From Actinomadura hibisca NBRC 15177 (lineage in GTDB: Bacteria > Actinomycetota > Actinomycetes > Streptosporangiales > Streptosporangiaceae), in contig NZ_BCRO01000026.1 in NCBI RefSeq assembly GCF_001552635.1, positions 166,088 through 230,087 of the forward strand: DNA of 64,000 bases. Direction: 5' to 3'. The notes beneath the pieces are model-generated. The model saw only the letters and a list, made by a program, of their open reading frames with translations. It did no database searches and had not been told where the DNA came from. Numbering within the stretch: position 1 is the first letter of the stretch; the number at the start of each line of letters is the position of its first letter. Made by a program: the position numbers and the translations under genes. Below, piece after piece: positions 7,397 to 17,276 of the stretch.

Positions 7397-8719
7397 TCAG
7401 CGCAAAGGAAAACCGAGCAGGCGGCCCTGCTCGCGCAGCTCGTCCCGCGCGTCCGGATGCGCCACCCCGTCCACGATCTGCTGCGCCTGGTCGGCGGCGT
7501 CGCGCCCCCAGATCGCGGCGGTGCCCTGCTCGCTGACGATGAAGCTGTGCTGGAAGGACGTCACCGGACCGGCCAGCCGGGGGATCACGGTCGACACGTC
7601 GGCCCGGGGGTGCCACGACGGCAACGCGATGATCGCCCGGCCGCCGGGGGAGTGCAGCGCCCCGACGACGAAGTCGGTCTGCCCGCCGAACCCCGAGTAG
7701 ATCCCGCCCCGCACCCGGCTGGCGTTGGCCTGCGCGAACAGGTCCACCTGGAGCGCGGAGTTCACCGACACCAGGCGGGGACGGCGGGCGATGAGGCCCG
7801 GGTCGTTGGTCTTCTCGGTGCGCAACATGCGGACCCGCTCGTTGCGGTCGGCCCAGTCGTAGAGCTCCTGGCCGCCGAAGGCGAACGAGGCGGTGACCGG
7901 GACGTCCGGGGCGAGCGCGCCCGCCTTCTCCAGCCCCAGCACCCCGTCGCTGAACATCTCCGACCACACCGCCAGGCCGCGCCGGTCCTGGAGCGAGGCC
8001 AGCACCGCGTCGGGCACCCCGCCGATCCCCAGTTGCAGCGTCGCCTGCTCGGGCACCAGGTCCGCCACCCGGCGACCGATCTCGTGGGAGACCGCCGTGG
8101 GCTCGCGCGGCGCCGGGACGGGCAGCGGCTCGTCGTGCTCGATGGCGTGGTCGATGTCCTCCACCGCCATCACCGCGTCGCCGTAGGTGTAGGGCATGTG
8201 CCGGTTGAACTGGGCGATCACCAGCCCGCCGCGCGCCCGCACCGCCTCGATCGCGGCGGGCAGGATGTTGACCTCGATGCCCAGCGAGACCGTGCCGTCC
8301 ACCGGCCGCGAGGTCTGCACCACCACCACGTCCGGCGGCAGCGCGTCCTTCAGCAGCAGCGGTACCAGCGACAGCCGCGACGGGAAGTACCGCAGGTTCC
8401 CGTGCCCGCGCATGGCGGGCCCGACGAACGGTGTCTCCAGCACCACGCCGGGCCGGTCGGGAAGCTCGCCCTGGGCGTTCAGCATGAACAGCCGGTACTC
8501 GGCGAGCGCGGCGTCCAGGATCTCCAGGGCCCGCCGGGGCGTGGCGAAGTTCCCTCCCGCCACCACCCTCGGGCAGCCGGGCAGCCCGGCCAGCACGGCG
8601 GACAGGCGGGACTCGGAAGTGATGCGCGGCAAGGTCGCTCCGGGAAGATCGTGATCGTCTGATCGGACGATACCCCTCCCCTCGGAAAGCACGCCGTCCC
8701 CGATCGAGAACCCGGTCAC
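7397..8719 (-). CDS. acetyl-CoA hydrolase/transferase family protein
   Basis: A 440-residue family I CoA-transferase/hydrolase (4-hydroxybutyrate or acetate CoA-transferase type), moving CoA between acyl-CoAs and carboxylates. Evidence: the GGNFATP segment near the start, the ATLQLGIGGVPDAVLASL glycine-rich CoA-binding region, the WSEMFSDGVLGLEKAG motif carrying the expected catalytic Glu, and a C-terminal GTAAIWGRDAADQAQQI region. It begins at GTG 21 bases after the stop of the DUF6544-like gene and so is probably co-transcribed with it. The upstream DosR-like box suggests a role in fermentative or low-oxygen acyl-CoA turnover. The exact N-terminus is uncertain. Confidence 0.85.
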   Translation of the reverse strand: MTGFSIGDGVLSEGRGIVRSDDHDLPGATLPRITSESRLSAVLAGLPGCPRVVAGGNFATPRRALEILDAALAEYRLFMLNAQGELPDRPGVVLETPFVGPAMRGHGNLRYFPSRLSLVPLLLKDALPPDVVVVQTSRPVDGTVSLGIEVNILPAAIEAVRARGGLVIAQFNRHMPYTYGDAVMAVEDIDHAIEHDEPLPVPAPREPTAVSHEIGRRVADLVPEQATLQLGIGGVPDAVLASLQDRRGLAVWSEMFSDGVLGLEKAGALAPDVPVTASFAFGGQELYDWADRNERVRMLRTEKTNDPGLIARRPRLVSVNSALQVDLFAQANASRVRGGIYSGFGGQTDFVVGALHSPGGRAIIALPSWHPRADVSTVIPRLAGPVTSFQHSFIVSEQGTAAIWGRDAADQAQQIVDGVAHPDARDELREQGRLLGFPLR

Positions 8720-8740
8720 AGGGCCGGACGGGACGACGCG

Positions 8741-9517
8741 TCAGCGGTAGGCGACCTCGTCGAGGGCGAAGCGGATGAACTCCCCGTCCTTCCACCGATC
8801 CATCCCGTACCACCAGCCCGCAGCGGCCTCCGCAGGGATGGTGAAACCCCCGAACGTGGCCTCGCGCCGCACCCGCATCCCGAAGACGTGCTCACCGAAG
8901 CCGCCCTTGCCCGGCGCGCCCCAACGAGGCAGCGTCACCGATTCGAGGGCCCCGTCGGCGGCCACCGTCAAGGTGACGGCGTAGACCCGGCCGCCGACCG
9001 TCACCCGCGCCAGCGCCCGCGCGTCGTCGATCGCCTCCCACGCCACCTGCGGGGACAGCGCGAACGCGGGCACCATCACGAACTCGGCGGCCATCCGGCC
9101 CGCCGCGCTGAACGTGATGTCGGGACCGCCCCCGGACATCACCGGGACGCCGCCGAGCAGCCGCCACCGCATCTCGCCCCGCCCGTCCTGGTAGCGGTCG
9201 AACCCGCTGACCGGCAGGCCGAACGGATGCGCCGTCGCGGCCCAGACGAACCCCGTGGACGGCTTCAGCAGCTGCGTCGCCCGGAAGTCCCACCACGCGC
9301 CCAGCCGGATACGGCCGTGCATCGCCAGGTGCACCGAGGTCAGCAGGGGAGTGCCCGGCCGGACGGCGTGCAGGAGCCAGCGGCGCGCCGGTGCGGGAAG
9401 GTGCGCCGCCATGGCGGGCGTGAAGAGGCGGACGGGTCCGCTGAGCGCGTCCAGCCGGGTCCGGTCCTGGGCGGCCGGGCCGGTCAGGTGCGGTGTCGCG
9501 TACGCGGTCGGTGCCAT
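8741..9517 (-). CDS. DUF6544/DUF6920-like protein
   Basis: A 258-residue protein resembling the actinobacterial DUF6544/DUF6920 group: PAPARRWLLHAVRPGTPLL near the N-terminus, repeated aromatic beta-strand segments (FVWAATAHPFGLPVSGFDRY), and a C-terminal AAGWWYGMDRWKDGEFIRF stretch. It is probably a lipocalin-like or beta-rich ligand-binding protein; no catalytic motif is visible. An in-frame start ten codons upstream is possible, but AGGGAG lies correctly before 9517. It heads an apparent two-gene unit with the CoA-transferase and faces the DoxX gene across a DosR-like box. Confidence 0.65.
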   Translation of the reverse strand: MAPTAYATPHLTGPAAQDRTRLDALSGPVRLFTPAMAAHLPAPARRWLLHAVRPGTPLLTSVHLAMHGRIRLGAWWDFRATQLLKPSTGFVWAATAHPFGLPVSGFDRYQDGRGEMRWRLLGGVPVMSGGGPDITFSAAGRMAAEFVMVPAFALSPQVAWEAIDDARALARVTVGGRVYAVTLTVAADGALESVTLPRWGAPGKGGFGEHVFGMRVRREATFGGFTIPAEAAAGWWYGMDRWKDGEFIRFALDEVAYR

Positions 9518-9604
9518 CGGAACGCTCCCTGGAATCGGCGGGGACACGCCTCCAGTCGATCACCCGGACGGCGTCCGGTCCCGGGCCGGGCGTCCCTGGG
9601 CTTG

Positions 9605-9618
9605 CGGACCAAGGTCCC
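9605..9618. promoter_or_regulatory. second DosR/DevR-like palindrome
   Basis: CGGACCAAGGTCCC matches GGGAC-N4-GTCCC except for the first base. It sits between the divergent starts of the DUF6544-like gene (9517) and the DoxX gene (9712), about 90 bases from each. Together with the box at 6916 it marks both divergent promoters of this block, which supports co-regulation. Confidence 0.52.
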
Positions 9619-9711
9619 CCGGACCCGCCGCCCTTCGTACCTACAGCGCCCGCCTCCGTGGCGGTTGAGTCATAGGTGTCAGCCCCGAACGGCACACCGA
9701 GGTGAACCCCC

Positions 9712-10254
9712 ATGGCCGTCACCACCCGCCGCAACCGCACCCCCGCCGAGCAGCCCACCGGTACGTCGGCCACCGCCGCCGCCCACGTGTGGGCGGTCGC
9801 CCGCATCGCCCTGGCGTGGATCTTCCTGTGGGCGTTCCTGGACAAGACCTTCGGGCTGGGCCACGAGACCCCCGCCGCCAAGGCGTGGACCGACGGCGGC
9901 AGCCCCACGATGGGCTTCCTGAAGAACAGCCCCGAAGGCCCCTTCGCCGGGCTCTACCATGACCTGGCCGGCCAGACCTGGGCCGACTGGCTGTTCATGA
10001 TCGGCCTGGCGGGCATCGGCGCCGCCCTGCTGCTGGGCGTCGCCATGCGCGCCGCCGCCGTCGCCGGTGGCCTGCTGCTGGTCCTGATGTGGACCGCCGT
10101 CCTGCCGCCCGCCAACAACCCCTTCCTGGACGACCACCTCGTCTACACCATCGTCCTGGTGGGCCTGGCCCTGGTCGGCGCGGGCGACACCCTGGGCCTG
10201 GGCCGCTGGTGGGGCAACACCGCCCTGGTCCGCAAGCTGCCCATCCTGAAGTGA
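9712..10254 (+). CDS. DoxX family membrane protein
   Basis: A 180-residue integral membrane protein with four predicted hydrophobic helices (about residues 28-45, 85-102, 105-122 and 138-158) and the loop pattern of actinobacterial DoxX/thiosulfate:quinone oxidoreductase-small-subunit-like proteins (LDKTFGLGHET, then AWTDGGSPTMGFL). Family members are linked to quinone-dependent redox balance. It faces the DUF6544/CoA-transferase unit across a DosR-like box, which fits a respiratory-stress role. It is followed by a very strong terminator hairpin. Confidence 0.82.
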   Translation: MAVTTRRNRTPAEQPTGTSATAAAHVWAVARIALAWIFLWAFLDKTFGLGHETPAAKAWTDGGSPTMGFLKNSPEGPFAGLYHDLAGQTWADWLFMIGLAGIGAALLLGVAMRAAAVAGGLLLVLMWTAVLPPANNPFLDDHLVYTIVLVGLALVGAGDTLGLGRWWGNTALVRKLPILK

Positions 10255-10275
10255 ACCCGACGCGACGGTGACCCC

Positions 10276-10319
10276 GACGCGACGAGGGGCGTCCCACCTG
10301 GGACGCCCCTCGTCGCGTC
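10276..10319. terminator. 20-bp perfect terminator hairpin
   Basis: Arm 10276-10295, loop acct 10296-10299, and an exactly complementary arm 10300-10319. It lies between the convergent DoxX gene (stop 10254) and STAS gene (stop 10337), so it can terminate both. It has no U-tract, as is common in actinomycetes. Confidence 0.85.
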
Positions 10320-10336
10320 CACTCGGACCACGCGGA

Positions 10337-10621
10337 CTACTCGTGGACGGTGGCGAGTTCGGCGAGACCTGAGATGGTCAGCACGGGCATCAGCAGGGGG
10401 CCCGCGATGAGCTCCAGGCGCTCGGCGTGCGGGAACAGCACGCTCAGGCCCGCGCTGTCGAGGTACTCGACGCCGGTGAGGTCGAGGACGAGGGGACCGG
10501 GCGTGCCGTCGAGCGCGGCGGCCAGGTCGCCGGTGTTGCTCATGTCGATCTCGCCGACCGCGGTCAGCAGGGCCGTGCCGTCCGGCCGCCGGCCAGGCGT
10601 GAGGGTCAGGGGCGTGGTCAT
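10337..10621 (-). CDS. STAS-domain anti-sigma factor antagonist
   Basis: A 94-residue stand-alone STAS protein of the RsbV/SpoIIAA type. The phospho-acceptor region is intact ([17 protein letters not shown], Ser within DSAGL at about 58-62), preceded by the typical [16 protein letters not shown] strand-helix unit. In the family the unphosphorylated form binds the anti-sigma kinase and frees the sigma factor. Its ATG overlaps the stop of the upstream multidomain gene (TGATG, 1 nt), so translation is coupled. The kinase and phosphatase domains of that protein are its likely partners. Confidence 0.88.
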   Translation of the reverse strand: MTTPLTLTPGRRPDGTALLTAVGEIDMSNTGDLAAALDGTPGPLVLDLTGVEYLDSAGLSVLFPHAERLELIAGPLLMPVLTISGLAELATVHE

Positions 10622-13600
10622 CAGGCGATCCTCGTGTGCATGTCGACGGTGGTGCCGGACGGGCCGGGGGTGACGGTGACCTGCTGCATCAGGGCGCGCA
10701 TCAGACCCATGCCGCGGCCGCGGTGGGTGTTGAGTTCGGGTTGCGGGGTCTTCCAGCGCCCGGAGTCGACGATCCGCACGTGCAGGTTGTCGACGAAGGC
10801 CTCGGCGCGGAAGTAGACGGCGTCGCCGGGGGCGTCGCGGTGGCCGTGCTCGATCGCGTTGGCGCAGGCCTCGCCCGCCGCGACCAGGATGTTCTGGACG
10901 GTGCCCGGCGGCAGGTCGCACTGGTCGAGCCAGCCGCGCAGGGCCTTGCGGACGGGCGCGAGCTGCGCCGACTCGGCCGGGAACGACATCTCCAGCGGGG
11001 CCGGGTGGCGGTACAGCAGCAGGGCGACGTCGTCGTCATAGCCGTCGGCGGGCGCGAGCCGCGCCATCACGTCGGTGGCGAGGTCGTCGACCGCCGTGTT
11101 CCGGCCGTGCTGCAGGGCCTCGCCCGCCTGGTCGATGCCCGCGCTGAGCGGGCGGCGGCGGCGTTCCACGAGCCCGTCGGTGTACAGCAGCAGGGTGGAG
11201 CGGGCCGGGATGGTGCAGGTGCCCTCGGGGCGCGGCCTGCCGGGGCGGACGGCCAGGGGCAGGGAGCGTCCCTCGTCCAGCAGGCGGGTGCTGCCTTCGG
11301 GGTGGACGAGGATGCCGGGCGGGTGACCGGCGCTGGAGTAGGTCAGCTCCCCGGTCTCGGGGTTGAGGACGCCGCAGAAGACGGTGGTGCAGGCCGCGCC
11401 GGGGACCCCGGCGGCGAACTGGTCCAAGGCCATCAGCGCCTGGGCGGGGCTGGCGTCCTGGAGCAGCAGGGCCCGGCAGGCGCTGCGGAGTTGCCCCATG
11501 ACGCTGGCGGCTTCGAGGCCGCGGCCGACGCAGTCGCCGACGACGATCCCGATCCGGCCGTCGGGCAGGGTGACGGTGTCGTACCAGTCGCCGCCGACCT
11601 CCAACGGCTGGGTCGCGGGCTCGTACCGGACGGCGAACCCCTCGGGCAGGTGGGAGGGACCGAGGATGGCGCGCTGGAGGGCGATGGCGGTCTCGCGCTG
11701 CTGGTCGATCTGGTGGGCGCGGGCCAGCCCCTGGGCGAGGTGGCCGCCCAGCAGGGACAGCAACAACTGGTCCTCGCCGCTGAAGGGACGCCGCTCGCCC
11801 AGGTCGATCCACAGCGCGAGCGGGCCCTCGGGGTGCTCCAGCAGGACACCGGCCCCGTCCGGTGCGGCGACGGGGGTGAGCGCGGGCTGCCCGCGCAGAC
11901 CCTCCAGCGTCTCGCGGTGCCCGGCGGGCAGGTCCCGCCAGGTGAGCGGCGCGTCGGTGGCGGTGACGGCGGGTTCGTCGCCGTGGCCGAAGACGGCGGC
12001 CCTGACGCCCCTGGCCCGCCACAACTTCTTCAGCTCGGCCAGCGCGCCGTCCAGCGCCTCGGGCAGGCTGGCGGCCCGGGACAGGCACGCGCCCAGGGCG
12101 GCGAGCGCGCTCTCGCGCTGGATGGCGTAGTGCTCGGACGTCACGTCGCGGAAGGTGCCGACGATCACGGTGCGGCCGGTGTCGGGGTCCCGCACCTGGT
12201 TGAAGGTGGCGCTGATCCACAACCGGTGCCCGTCCCGGTGGGTGACGGGGATGGTGTAGCTGCCCCGGCTCCGGTCGAGCAGTCCGGAGAAGGCGTCGGC
12301 GAACTGGCGGTGGGCGTCGGGATCGGCGGCGGCGTCCGGCCACCAGGGGTGGACCGGCTGGTAGGGCAGGTCCTCCGGGCCGTAGCCGAGGATGGTGGTG
12401 AACGCCGCGTTGATCTCGATGACCGCGCCGCCCTCGTCGCAGACGAAGAACCCCTCCTGGAGGGAGTCGACCAGCGCGGTGCGCCAGCGGGCGTGGTGAC
12501 CGCGCAGCCGCGCCAGCTCGATGTTCGCGCGCACGCGCGCGAGGAGTTCGGCCGCCGCGAACGGCTTGACGAGGTAGTCGTCGGCACCGGCCTGGAGGCC
12601 CTCGATGGACGCCTCCTGCCCGGCTCGGGCGGACAGCAGCAGCACCGGCACCGCCGCGGTCCGGGGGTCGGTCCGCAGCGCGCTCACCAGGGCCAGCCCG
12701 TCCAGGCCGGGCATCATGACGTCGCTGACCACCAGGTCGGGCGAGTCGGCGCGGACGGCGTCGAGGGCCTGCTGCCCGTCGTTGACCGTCTGGACCTGGT
12801 AGCCCGCGCTGCGCAGCAGGCGGGCGAGGTAGTCGCGCATGTCGGCGTTGTCGTCGGCGACGAGCACCCGCGCCGAGAGGCCGGGGGAGGGCGCCAGGCC
12901 GTCGGGAGCCGGGTCCGCGCCCGCCCCGATCCCGGCGGGCGCAGGGTCGGCCTGCTCGCCCGGCAACCAGCGCAAAGCCTCCTGCACGAAGGGGTCGGCG
13001 GTGGCGGGCGACACGTCCGCAGCCGGTTCCGCGCGGACGGCGTCGGCGGGCAGGTGGGCGGAGCCGAACGGCAGGCGGACGGTGAAGCGGGTGCCCTCGC
13101 CCTCGGCGGAGGTGGCGGTGATGGTGCCGCCGTGCAGGCCGACCAGCTCCTTCACCAGGGCCAGGCCGATGCCGCTGCCCTCGTTGGAGCGGGAGCGGGC
13201 GTTCTCGATGCGGTGGAACCGCTCGAACAGCCGGGGCATCTCCTCGGCGGCGACGCCGATGCCGGTGTCCTCGACCGTCACCACGGCCTCGCCGCCCTCG
13301 GCGCGCGTGGTGACGCGGATCGAACCCTCGAAGGTGAACTTCAGGGCGTTGCTGAGGAGGTTGAGCAGCACCTTCTCCCACATGCCCCGGTCGATGTGGA
13401 CCGGTTCGGGCAGCGGCGCGCAGTCGACCTGGAAGTCCAGGCCCGCCTTGTCCATGGCGGAGCGGAAGACGCTGGCCAGCTCGCCGGTGACGGCGGCGAG
13501 GTCGACCGGCTCGTAACCGGCCTGCATCCGGCCCGCCTCGATGCGGGAGAAGTCCAGCAGGGTGTTGACCAGCTTGCCCAGCCGCAGCCCGTTGCGGTGG

Positions 13601-14787
13601 ATGACCTCCAGTTCCTCGCGCACGCGCGGGTCGGCGTCGGCGAGCCGGCTCCGCAGCTCCTGCACCGGCCCCATGATGAGGGTGAGCGGGGTGCGGAACT
13701 CGTGGCTGACGTTGGAGAAGAACGTCGTCTTCGCCCGGTCCAGCTCCGCCAGCTCCTCGGCCCGGCGCTGCTGCGCCTCGTAGCTGCGCGCGCTGGCGAT
13801 GCCGGTGGCCACGTGCCCGGCGACCAGCTCCACGAAGCCGCGGTAACCCTCGTCCAGGGCGCGATAGCGGTTCAGGCCGACCGCCATGAACCCGTACGGG
13901 ACGCCGCCCTTCTGGAGCAGCGGCACCACCAGCGCCTGCACGGGCGGCTGCTGCCACGCGCCCGTCGGCAGATCCGCGAACGGCGGGCCGTCCAGCGGGA
14001 TCAGCACGGACTCCTCGCGGGCGGGGACCGCCATCGGCCACGGCTGCTCGGAACCGGCCGGGAGACTCTCCGGCGCGGCCGGACCGGCGAGGGCACCGGT
14101 GGCGGCGGCGAGGCGCGCGCCACCGTCGTCCTGGAACAGGTAGGTCAGGGTGAACGGCAGGTCGTGCGGGTTGTGGCCGAGCTGCTCGTTGCTGAAGTCG
14201 AGCATCTCCTGCTCGGTGCGCACCACGCTGGGGTCGGAGCCGAGGTCGCGCAGGGTCGCCATCCGGCGCTCGCCGATGACCCGCTCGGTGTCCTCGCTGA
14301 CCACGCACAACATGCCGACCACGTGCCCGTCGTCGTCGCGCAGGGGGCTGTAGGAGAAGGTGTGGTAACTCTCCTCGGGATAGCCCGAACGCTCCAGGAA
14401 CAGCAGCAGGGCCTCGTCCCAGGTGGCCTGCCCCGTGGACAGCACGGCGTCGATGCGGGGGCCGATGTCGCCCCAGATCTCCGCCCACACCTCGCTGGCG
14501 GGCCGTCCCAGCGCCCACGGGTACTTCTGGCCCAGGGTGTCGCGGCGGTAGGCGTCGTTGCAGAAGAACGTCAGCTCCGGGCCCCAGGCCATCCACATCG
14601 AGAACTTCGACGACAGCAGGATGCTCACGGCCGTCTGGAGGCTCTGCGGCCAGGTCCCGGGCGCGCCGAGCGGGGTCGCCGCCCAGTCCACGCGGGCCAG
14701 GTCCGCGCCGACCGTCGCGTCGGCGGTGAACACGTCGGCTCCGGTGGCCGGTGGCAGGGCGGGCCCGCCATCCTCCGAACGCGTCAC
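10621..14787 (-). CDS. hybrid sensor kinase - receiver - SpoIIE phosphatase - RsbW-like ATPase
   Basis: A 1388-residue soluble signalling hub. Order: PAS-like (about 30-175), GAF (about 190-335), HisKA with phospho-accepting His near 362 ([11 protein letters not shown]), HATPase (about 465-575; NLLSNALKF and [13 protein letters not shown]), receiver (about 640-755; DD near 645, acceptor Asp near 689 in VVSDVMMPG, Lys in LVKPF), PAS (about 765-885), GAF-like (about 890-1040), PP2C/SpoIIE phosphatase (about 1060-1250; [37 protein letters not shown]) and a C-terminal RsbW-type HATPase (about 1260-1388; [14 protein letters not shown] and GRGMGLM). It has no membrane segment. The GTG start has GAAGGGG upstream. 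It combines sensing, phosphorelay, dephosphorylation and anti-sigma kinase activity in one chain, coupled to a STAS gene. Confidence 0.93.
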   Translation of the reverse strand: MTRSEDGGPALPPATGADVFTADATVGADLARVDWAATPLGAPGTWPQSLQTAVSILLSSKFSMWMAWGPELTFFCNDAYRRDTLGQKYPWALGRPASEVWAEIWGDIGPRIDAVLSTGQATWDEALLLFLERSGYPEESYHTFSYSPLRDDDGHVVGMLCVVSEDTERVIGERRMATLRDLGSDPSVVRTEQEMLDFSNEQLGHNPHDLPFTLTYLFQDDGGARLAAATGALAGPAAPESLPAGSEQPWPMAVPAREESVLIPLDGPPFADLPTGAWQQPPVQALVVPLLQKGGVPYGFMAVGLNRYRALDEGYRGFVELVAGHVATGIASARSYEAQQRRAEELAELDRAKTTFFSNVSHEFRTPLTLIMGPVQELRSRLADADPRVREELEVIHRNGLRLGKLVNTLLDFSRIEAGRMQAGYEPVDLAAVTGELASVFRSAMDKAGLDFQVDCAPLPEPVHIDRGMWEKVLLNLLSNALKFTFEGSIRVTTRAEGGEAVVTVEDTGIGVAAEEMPRLFERFHRIENARSRSNEGSGIGLALVKELVGLHGGTITATSAEGEGTRFTVRLPFGSAHLPADAVRAEPAADVSPATADPFVQEALRWLPGEQADPAPAGIGAGADPAPDGLAPSPGLSARVLVADDNADMRDYLARLLRSAGYQVQTVNDGQQALDAVRADSPDLVVSDVMMPGLDGLALVSALRTDPRTAAVPVLLLSARAGQEASIEGLQAGADDYLVKPFAAAELLARVRANIELARLRGHHARWRTALVDSLQEGFFVCDEGGAVIEINAAFTTILGYGPEDLPYQPVHPWWPDAAADPDAHRQFADAFSGLLDRSRGSYTIPVTHRDGHRLWISATFNQVRDPDTGRTVIVGTFRDVTSEHYAIQRESALAALGACLSRAASLPEALDGALAELKKLWRARGVRAAVFGHGDEPAVTATDAPLTWRDLPAGHRETLEGLRGQPALTPVAAPDGAGVLLEHPEGPLALWIDLGERRPFSGEDQLLLSLLGGHLAQGLARAHQIDQQRETAIALQRAILGPSHLPEGFAVRYEPATQPLEVGGDWYDTVTLPDGRIGIVVGDCVGRGLEAASVMGQLRSACRALLLQDASPAQALMALDQFAAGVPGAACTTVFCGVLNPETGELTYSSAGHPPGILVHPEGSTRLLDEGRSLPLAVRPGRPRPEGTCTIPARSTLLLYTDGLVERRRRPLSAGIDQAGEALQHGRNTAVDDLATDVMARLAPADGYDDDVALLLYRHPAPLEMSFPAESAQLAPVRKALRGWLDQCDLPPGTVQNILVAAGEACANAIEHGHRDAPGDAVYFRAEAFVDNLHVRIVDSGRWKTPQPELNTHRGRGMGLMRALMQQVTVTPGPSGTTVDMHTRIA

Positions 14788-15001
14788 TGGACACCCCTTC
14801 GTTCACCTCGGACCCACCGTGGAGCGCCGCCTGCCCGGCCACTCCGCGATGCCGCCCGGCGGCACGCGCGGTGGACCGCCCGACCGGGCGCGGCGCGGGG
14901 CCGCCCCGAGGTCGCAACAGGGATCATCGGCGCATTCCGTAGGATAATCCAGCCAGACCCCCGGGCTGGCGGCACGGCAGGTGAAGGTGGGCGGGAGAGA
15001 C
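14788..15001. other. divergent promoter region of the two SpoIIE loci
   Basis: A region of 214 bases between the divergent starts of the 1388-residue sensor protein and the GAF-SpoIIE protein. The taggataat stretch at 14940-14948 could be a -10 element for the rightward gene. No other element was identified. Confidence 0.35.
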
Positions 15002-16342
15002 ATGACGGTGGCCGAGCGTCCCTTTCACCGGGACGCGGAACCGGCGGCGACGGCCGAGGAGCGGCGGCTCGCCGCGGTGCGCCGCTACCAGCTCCTGGAC
15101 ACCCCGCCCGACGGCACCTTCGACAGGATCGCGTCGCTGGCCGCCCGCATCCTCGGCGCGCCCATGGCCACGGTGTCGATCGTCGACGGCGACCGCGTGT
15201 GGTTCAAGGCCGCCCACGGGCTGCCGGGCGTCGAGCAGACCGGCCGCGAGCCGGGCCTGTGCGCCACCGCCGCCCTCCAGGACGAGCCGTACGTCGTCAC
15301 CGACGCCCGCGCCGACCCGCGCGCCGCCGGCCACCCCTTCGTCCACGGCGACCCGGGCGTGCGCTTCTACGCCGCCGCGCCCATCACCACCGCCGACGGG
15401 CACGGCCTGGGCACCGTCAACGTCCTCGACACCCGCCCCCGCCGCCGCCCCACCGACGACCAGCTCCAGGCGCTGCGGGACCTGGCCGCGCTCGTCATGG
15501 ACGAACTCGAAGCGCGCCTGTCCGCCCTGCGCGCCGTGGCCGCCGAACGCCGGCGGCGCGCCGACGCCGAACGCCTGGCCCGCACCCTGCAACGGACCCT
15601 GCTGCCCCCGGCCCTGCCCAGCGTGCCCGGCCTGCAAGCGGCAGCCGCCTACCACACCGCCTCCTCCGACGAGGTCGGCGGCGACTTCTACGACCTGTTC
15701 CCCCTCGACGACGGCCGCTGGGCGTTCTTCCTCGGCGACGTGTGCGGCAAGGGCGCCGACGCCGCCGCCCTGACCTCCCTGACCCGTTACACTCTGCGTG
15801 CCGCCGCCATCTACGATCCGGACCCCCGCGCCGCCTTGACCAATCTCGACGCCGTTCTCAAAGGCGAACACCAGGGCAACGCCCCCCGGTTCTGCACCGC
15901 CGTGTTCGGCGTCCTCGACGCCGCCGCGGACGGCTCCTTCGGCATCGCCCTGGCCGGCGGCGGCCACCCTCCGGCGCTGGCGCTGCGGGCGGACGGCTCC
16001 GTGGAGGCCATCGCCACCACCGGCGGCCAGCTCATCGGCCTGCTGCCCGCCCCCCACTTCGTCGAGACCACCACCCGCCTCGCCCCCGGGGACGCGCTGC
16101 TGCTGTACACCGACGGCCTCACCGAGGCCCGCACCGCCGCCGGCGACATGCTCGGCGAGGACGGGCTGGCCCGCTACCTGGCCGACCGCGCCGCCGACGC
16201 CACGCGGGGAGCCGACGGCCTGCTCGCCACCGTGCACGAACTCTTCGACGACCTGAGCAGCGGCATCAGCGACGACACCGCGCTGCTCGCCCTTTCCGTC
16301 CCGACGGCCAGCGTTCCCCGCCCCGCGAAGGAGACAAGGTGA
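15002..16342 (+). CDS. GAF-domain SpoIIE/PP2C serine phosphatase
   Basis: A 446-residue RsbU-like phosphatase. A GAF domain spans about 30-180 ([20 protein letters not shown], typical of GAF sensors, and a [17 protein letters not shown] segment). A linker helix ([20 protein letters not shown]) leads into the PP2C domain at about 215-440, with [47 protein letters not shown] and [10 protein letters not shown], including the metal-binding Asp residues. It would dephosphorylate a STAS protein. The start at 15002 has GGGAGAGA upstream. Its stop overlaps the next STAS gene by 4 nt (GTGA), indicating a dedicated partner pair. Confidence 0.93.
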   Translation: MTVAERPFHRDAEPAATAEERRLAAVRRYQLLDTPPDGTFDRIASLAARILGAPMATVSIVDGDRVWFKAAHGLPGVEQTGREPGLCATAALQDEPYVVTDARADPRAAGHPFVHGDPGVRFYAAAPITTADGHGLGTVNVLDTRPRRRPTDDQLQALRDLAALVMDELEARLSALRAVAAERRRRADAERLARTLQRTLLPPALPSVPGLQAAAAYHTASSDEVGGDFYDLFPLDDGRWAFFLGDVCGKGADAAALTSLTRYTLRAAAIYDPDPRAALTNLDAVLKGEHQGNAPRFCTAVFGVLDAAADGSFGIALAGGGHPPALALRADGSVEAIATTGGQLIGLLPAPHFVETTTRLAPGDALLLYTDGLTEARTAAGDMLGEDGLARYLADRAADATRGADGLLATVHELFDDLSSGISDDTALLALSVPTASVPRPAKETR

Positions 16343-16704
16343 CCGACCGCACCCTGACCGCCATCCCGCGCCCGCACCCCTCGAGCGCCACCGTGCTGGC
16401 CGTGAGCGGTGAACTCGACCACCACACCGCTCCCGAACTCACCGAGGCGATCCGCGAGACGTCCTTCAGCCCCGAAACGCCGGTGGTCATCGACCTGAGC
16501 GACCTCTCCTACTGCGACTCCACCGGCATCACCGTGCTGGTCAGCGCCTACAAGCGCGCCCAGCAGCACGACGCCCGCCTGATCCTGGTCGGCCTGAACC
16601 CCGACCTGACGCGCGTCTTCCACATCGTCGGCCTGAACCAGATCTTCACGTTCCGGACCACCGTGGACGAGGCCATCGACGCGCTGTCCGCCGCCGAATC
16701 CTGA
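16339..16704 (+). CDS. STAS-domain anti-sigma factor antagonist
   Basis: A 121-residue RsbV-type antagonist with a complete STAS fold ([16 protein letters not shown]) and the phosphorylatable Ser/Thr region [18 protein letters not shown]. It is translated from a GTG overlapping the GAF-SpoIIE stop codon, with GAAGGAGA upstream. No separate anti-sigma kinase gene follows, so the RsbW-like C-terminal domain of the divergent 1388-residue protein, or the ATPase at 30.9 kb, could be the kinase partner; this is inference. Confidence 0.9.
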   Translation: MTDRTLTAIPRPHPSSATVLAVSGELDHHTAPELTEAIRETSFSPETPVVIDLSDLSYCDSTGITVLVSAYKRAQQHDARLILVGLNPDLTRVFHIVGLNQIFTFRTTVDEAIDALSAAES

Positions 16705-16724
16705 CCGGCGCGCCGCCGACGCGA

Positions 16725-17045
16725 TCAGTCGTCCGGCTGGGTGCGTGGCCGGTCCGCCTGAGCGACATCGGCCGGGCCCAGGCGCAGCCGCCGGCCGAGG
16801 ACCTGCCCGGCGACCTCCTCCACCGGGACGCCCGACGCGGCGGCCCGCGCGAACAACACCCGGTAGGCGTCGGCGAGCGAAGCCGCCAGCTGCACCGACA
16901 TCATCCCCGCCGCCTGATGCACCGTGACGGGCAGGGCCTCGAAGCCGGCCGGCCCGTCGCCGTTCCCGGCGGCCCCGAAACCATCGGGCCCGCCGTCCTT
17001 ACGAGCGGGCTCGTGCCCGTCCTCGACCTGACCATGAGCGCTCAC
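16725..17045 (-). CDS. small ANTAR-domain protein
   Basis: A 106-residue protein whose last ~60 residues match the ANTAR three-helix RNA-binding domain: VTVHQAAGMMSVQLAASLADAYRVLFARAAASG then VEEVAGQVL. ANTAR proteins bind paired hexaloop hairpins in nascent RNA and prevent termination. The N-terminal ~35 residues are low complexity and there is no GAF or receiver domain, so this is a minimal ANTAR unit without its own sensor. GTG at 17045 is chosen because GGGAGGG lies upstream. It is convergent with the STAS gene. Confidence 0.72.
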   Translation of the reverse strand: MSAHGQVEDGHEPARKDGGPDGFGAAGNGDGPAGFEALPVTVHQAAGMMSVQLAASLADAYRVLFARAAASGVPVEEVAGQVLGRRLRLGPADVAQADRPRTQPDD

Positions 17046-17276
17046 CGCAACGCCCTCCCACAGCCGATCACATGCTTGTCCTTCAACAACCACTGTGCGG
17101 GAGGGAACGCGCCACGACCACCGGAATCCCCTTTTTCGCCGCGTTGATAACCAGCCCGATCACCCGACCGCAACACCGCACGCGACCGCGTCGAGCCGGG
17201 AGCGCGCACGTCCGCTCCCAGGATCCCCCGCGCGCATCGCCGGTCGCGGCGAACCCTGGGGTGTGCTTCGGCCGGA

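Noticed and set aside
10636..16704. A 2022-codon open frame on the + strand across the partner-switch genes
   Set aside because: It runs antisense through the multidomain SpoIIE protein and joins unrelated sequence; in very high-GC DNA stop codons are rare on the antisense frame. The composition is Gly/Arg/Ala/Val-rich with no domain.
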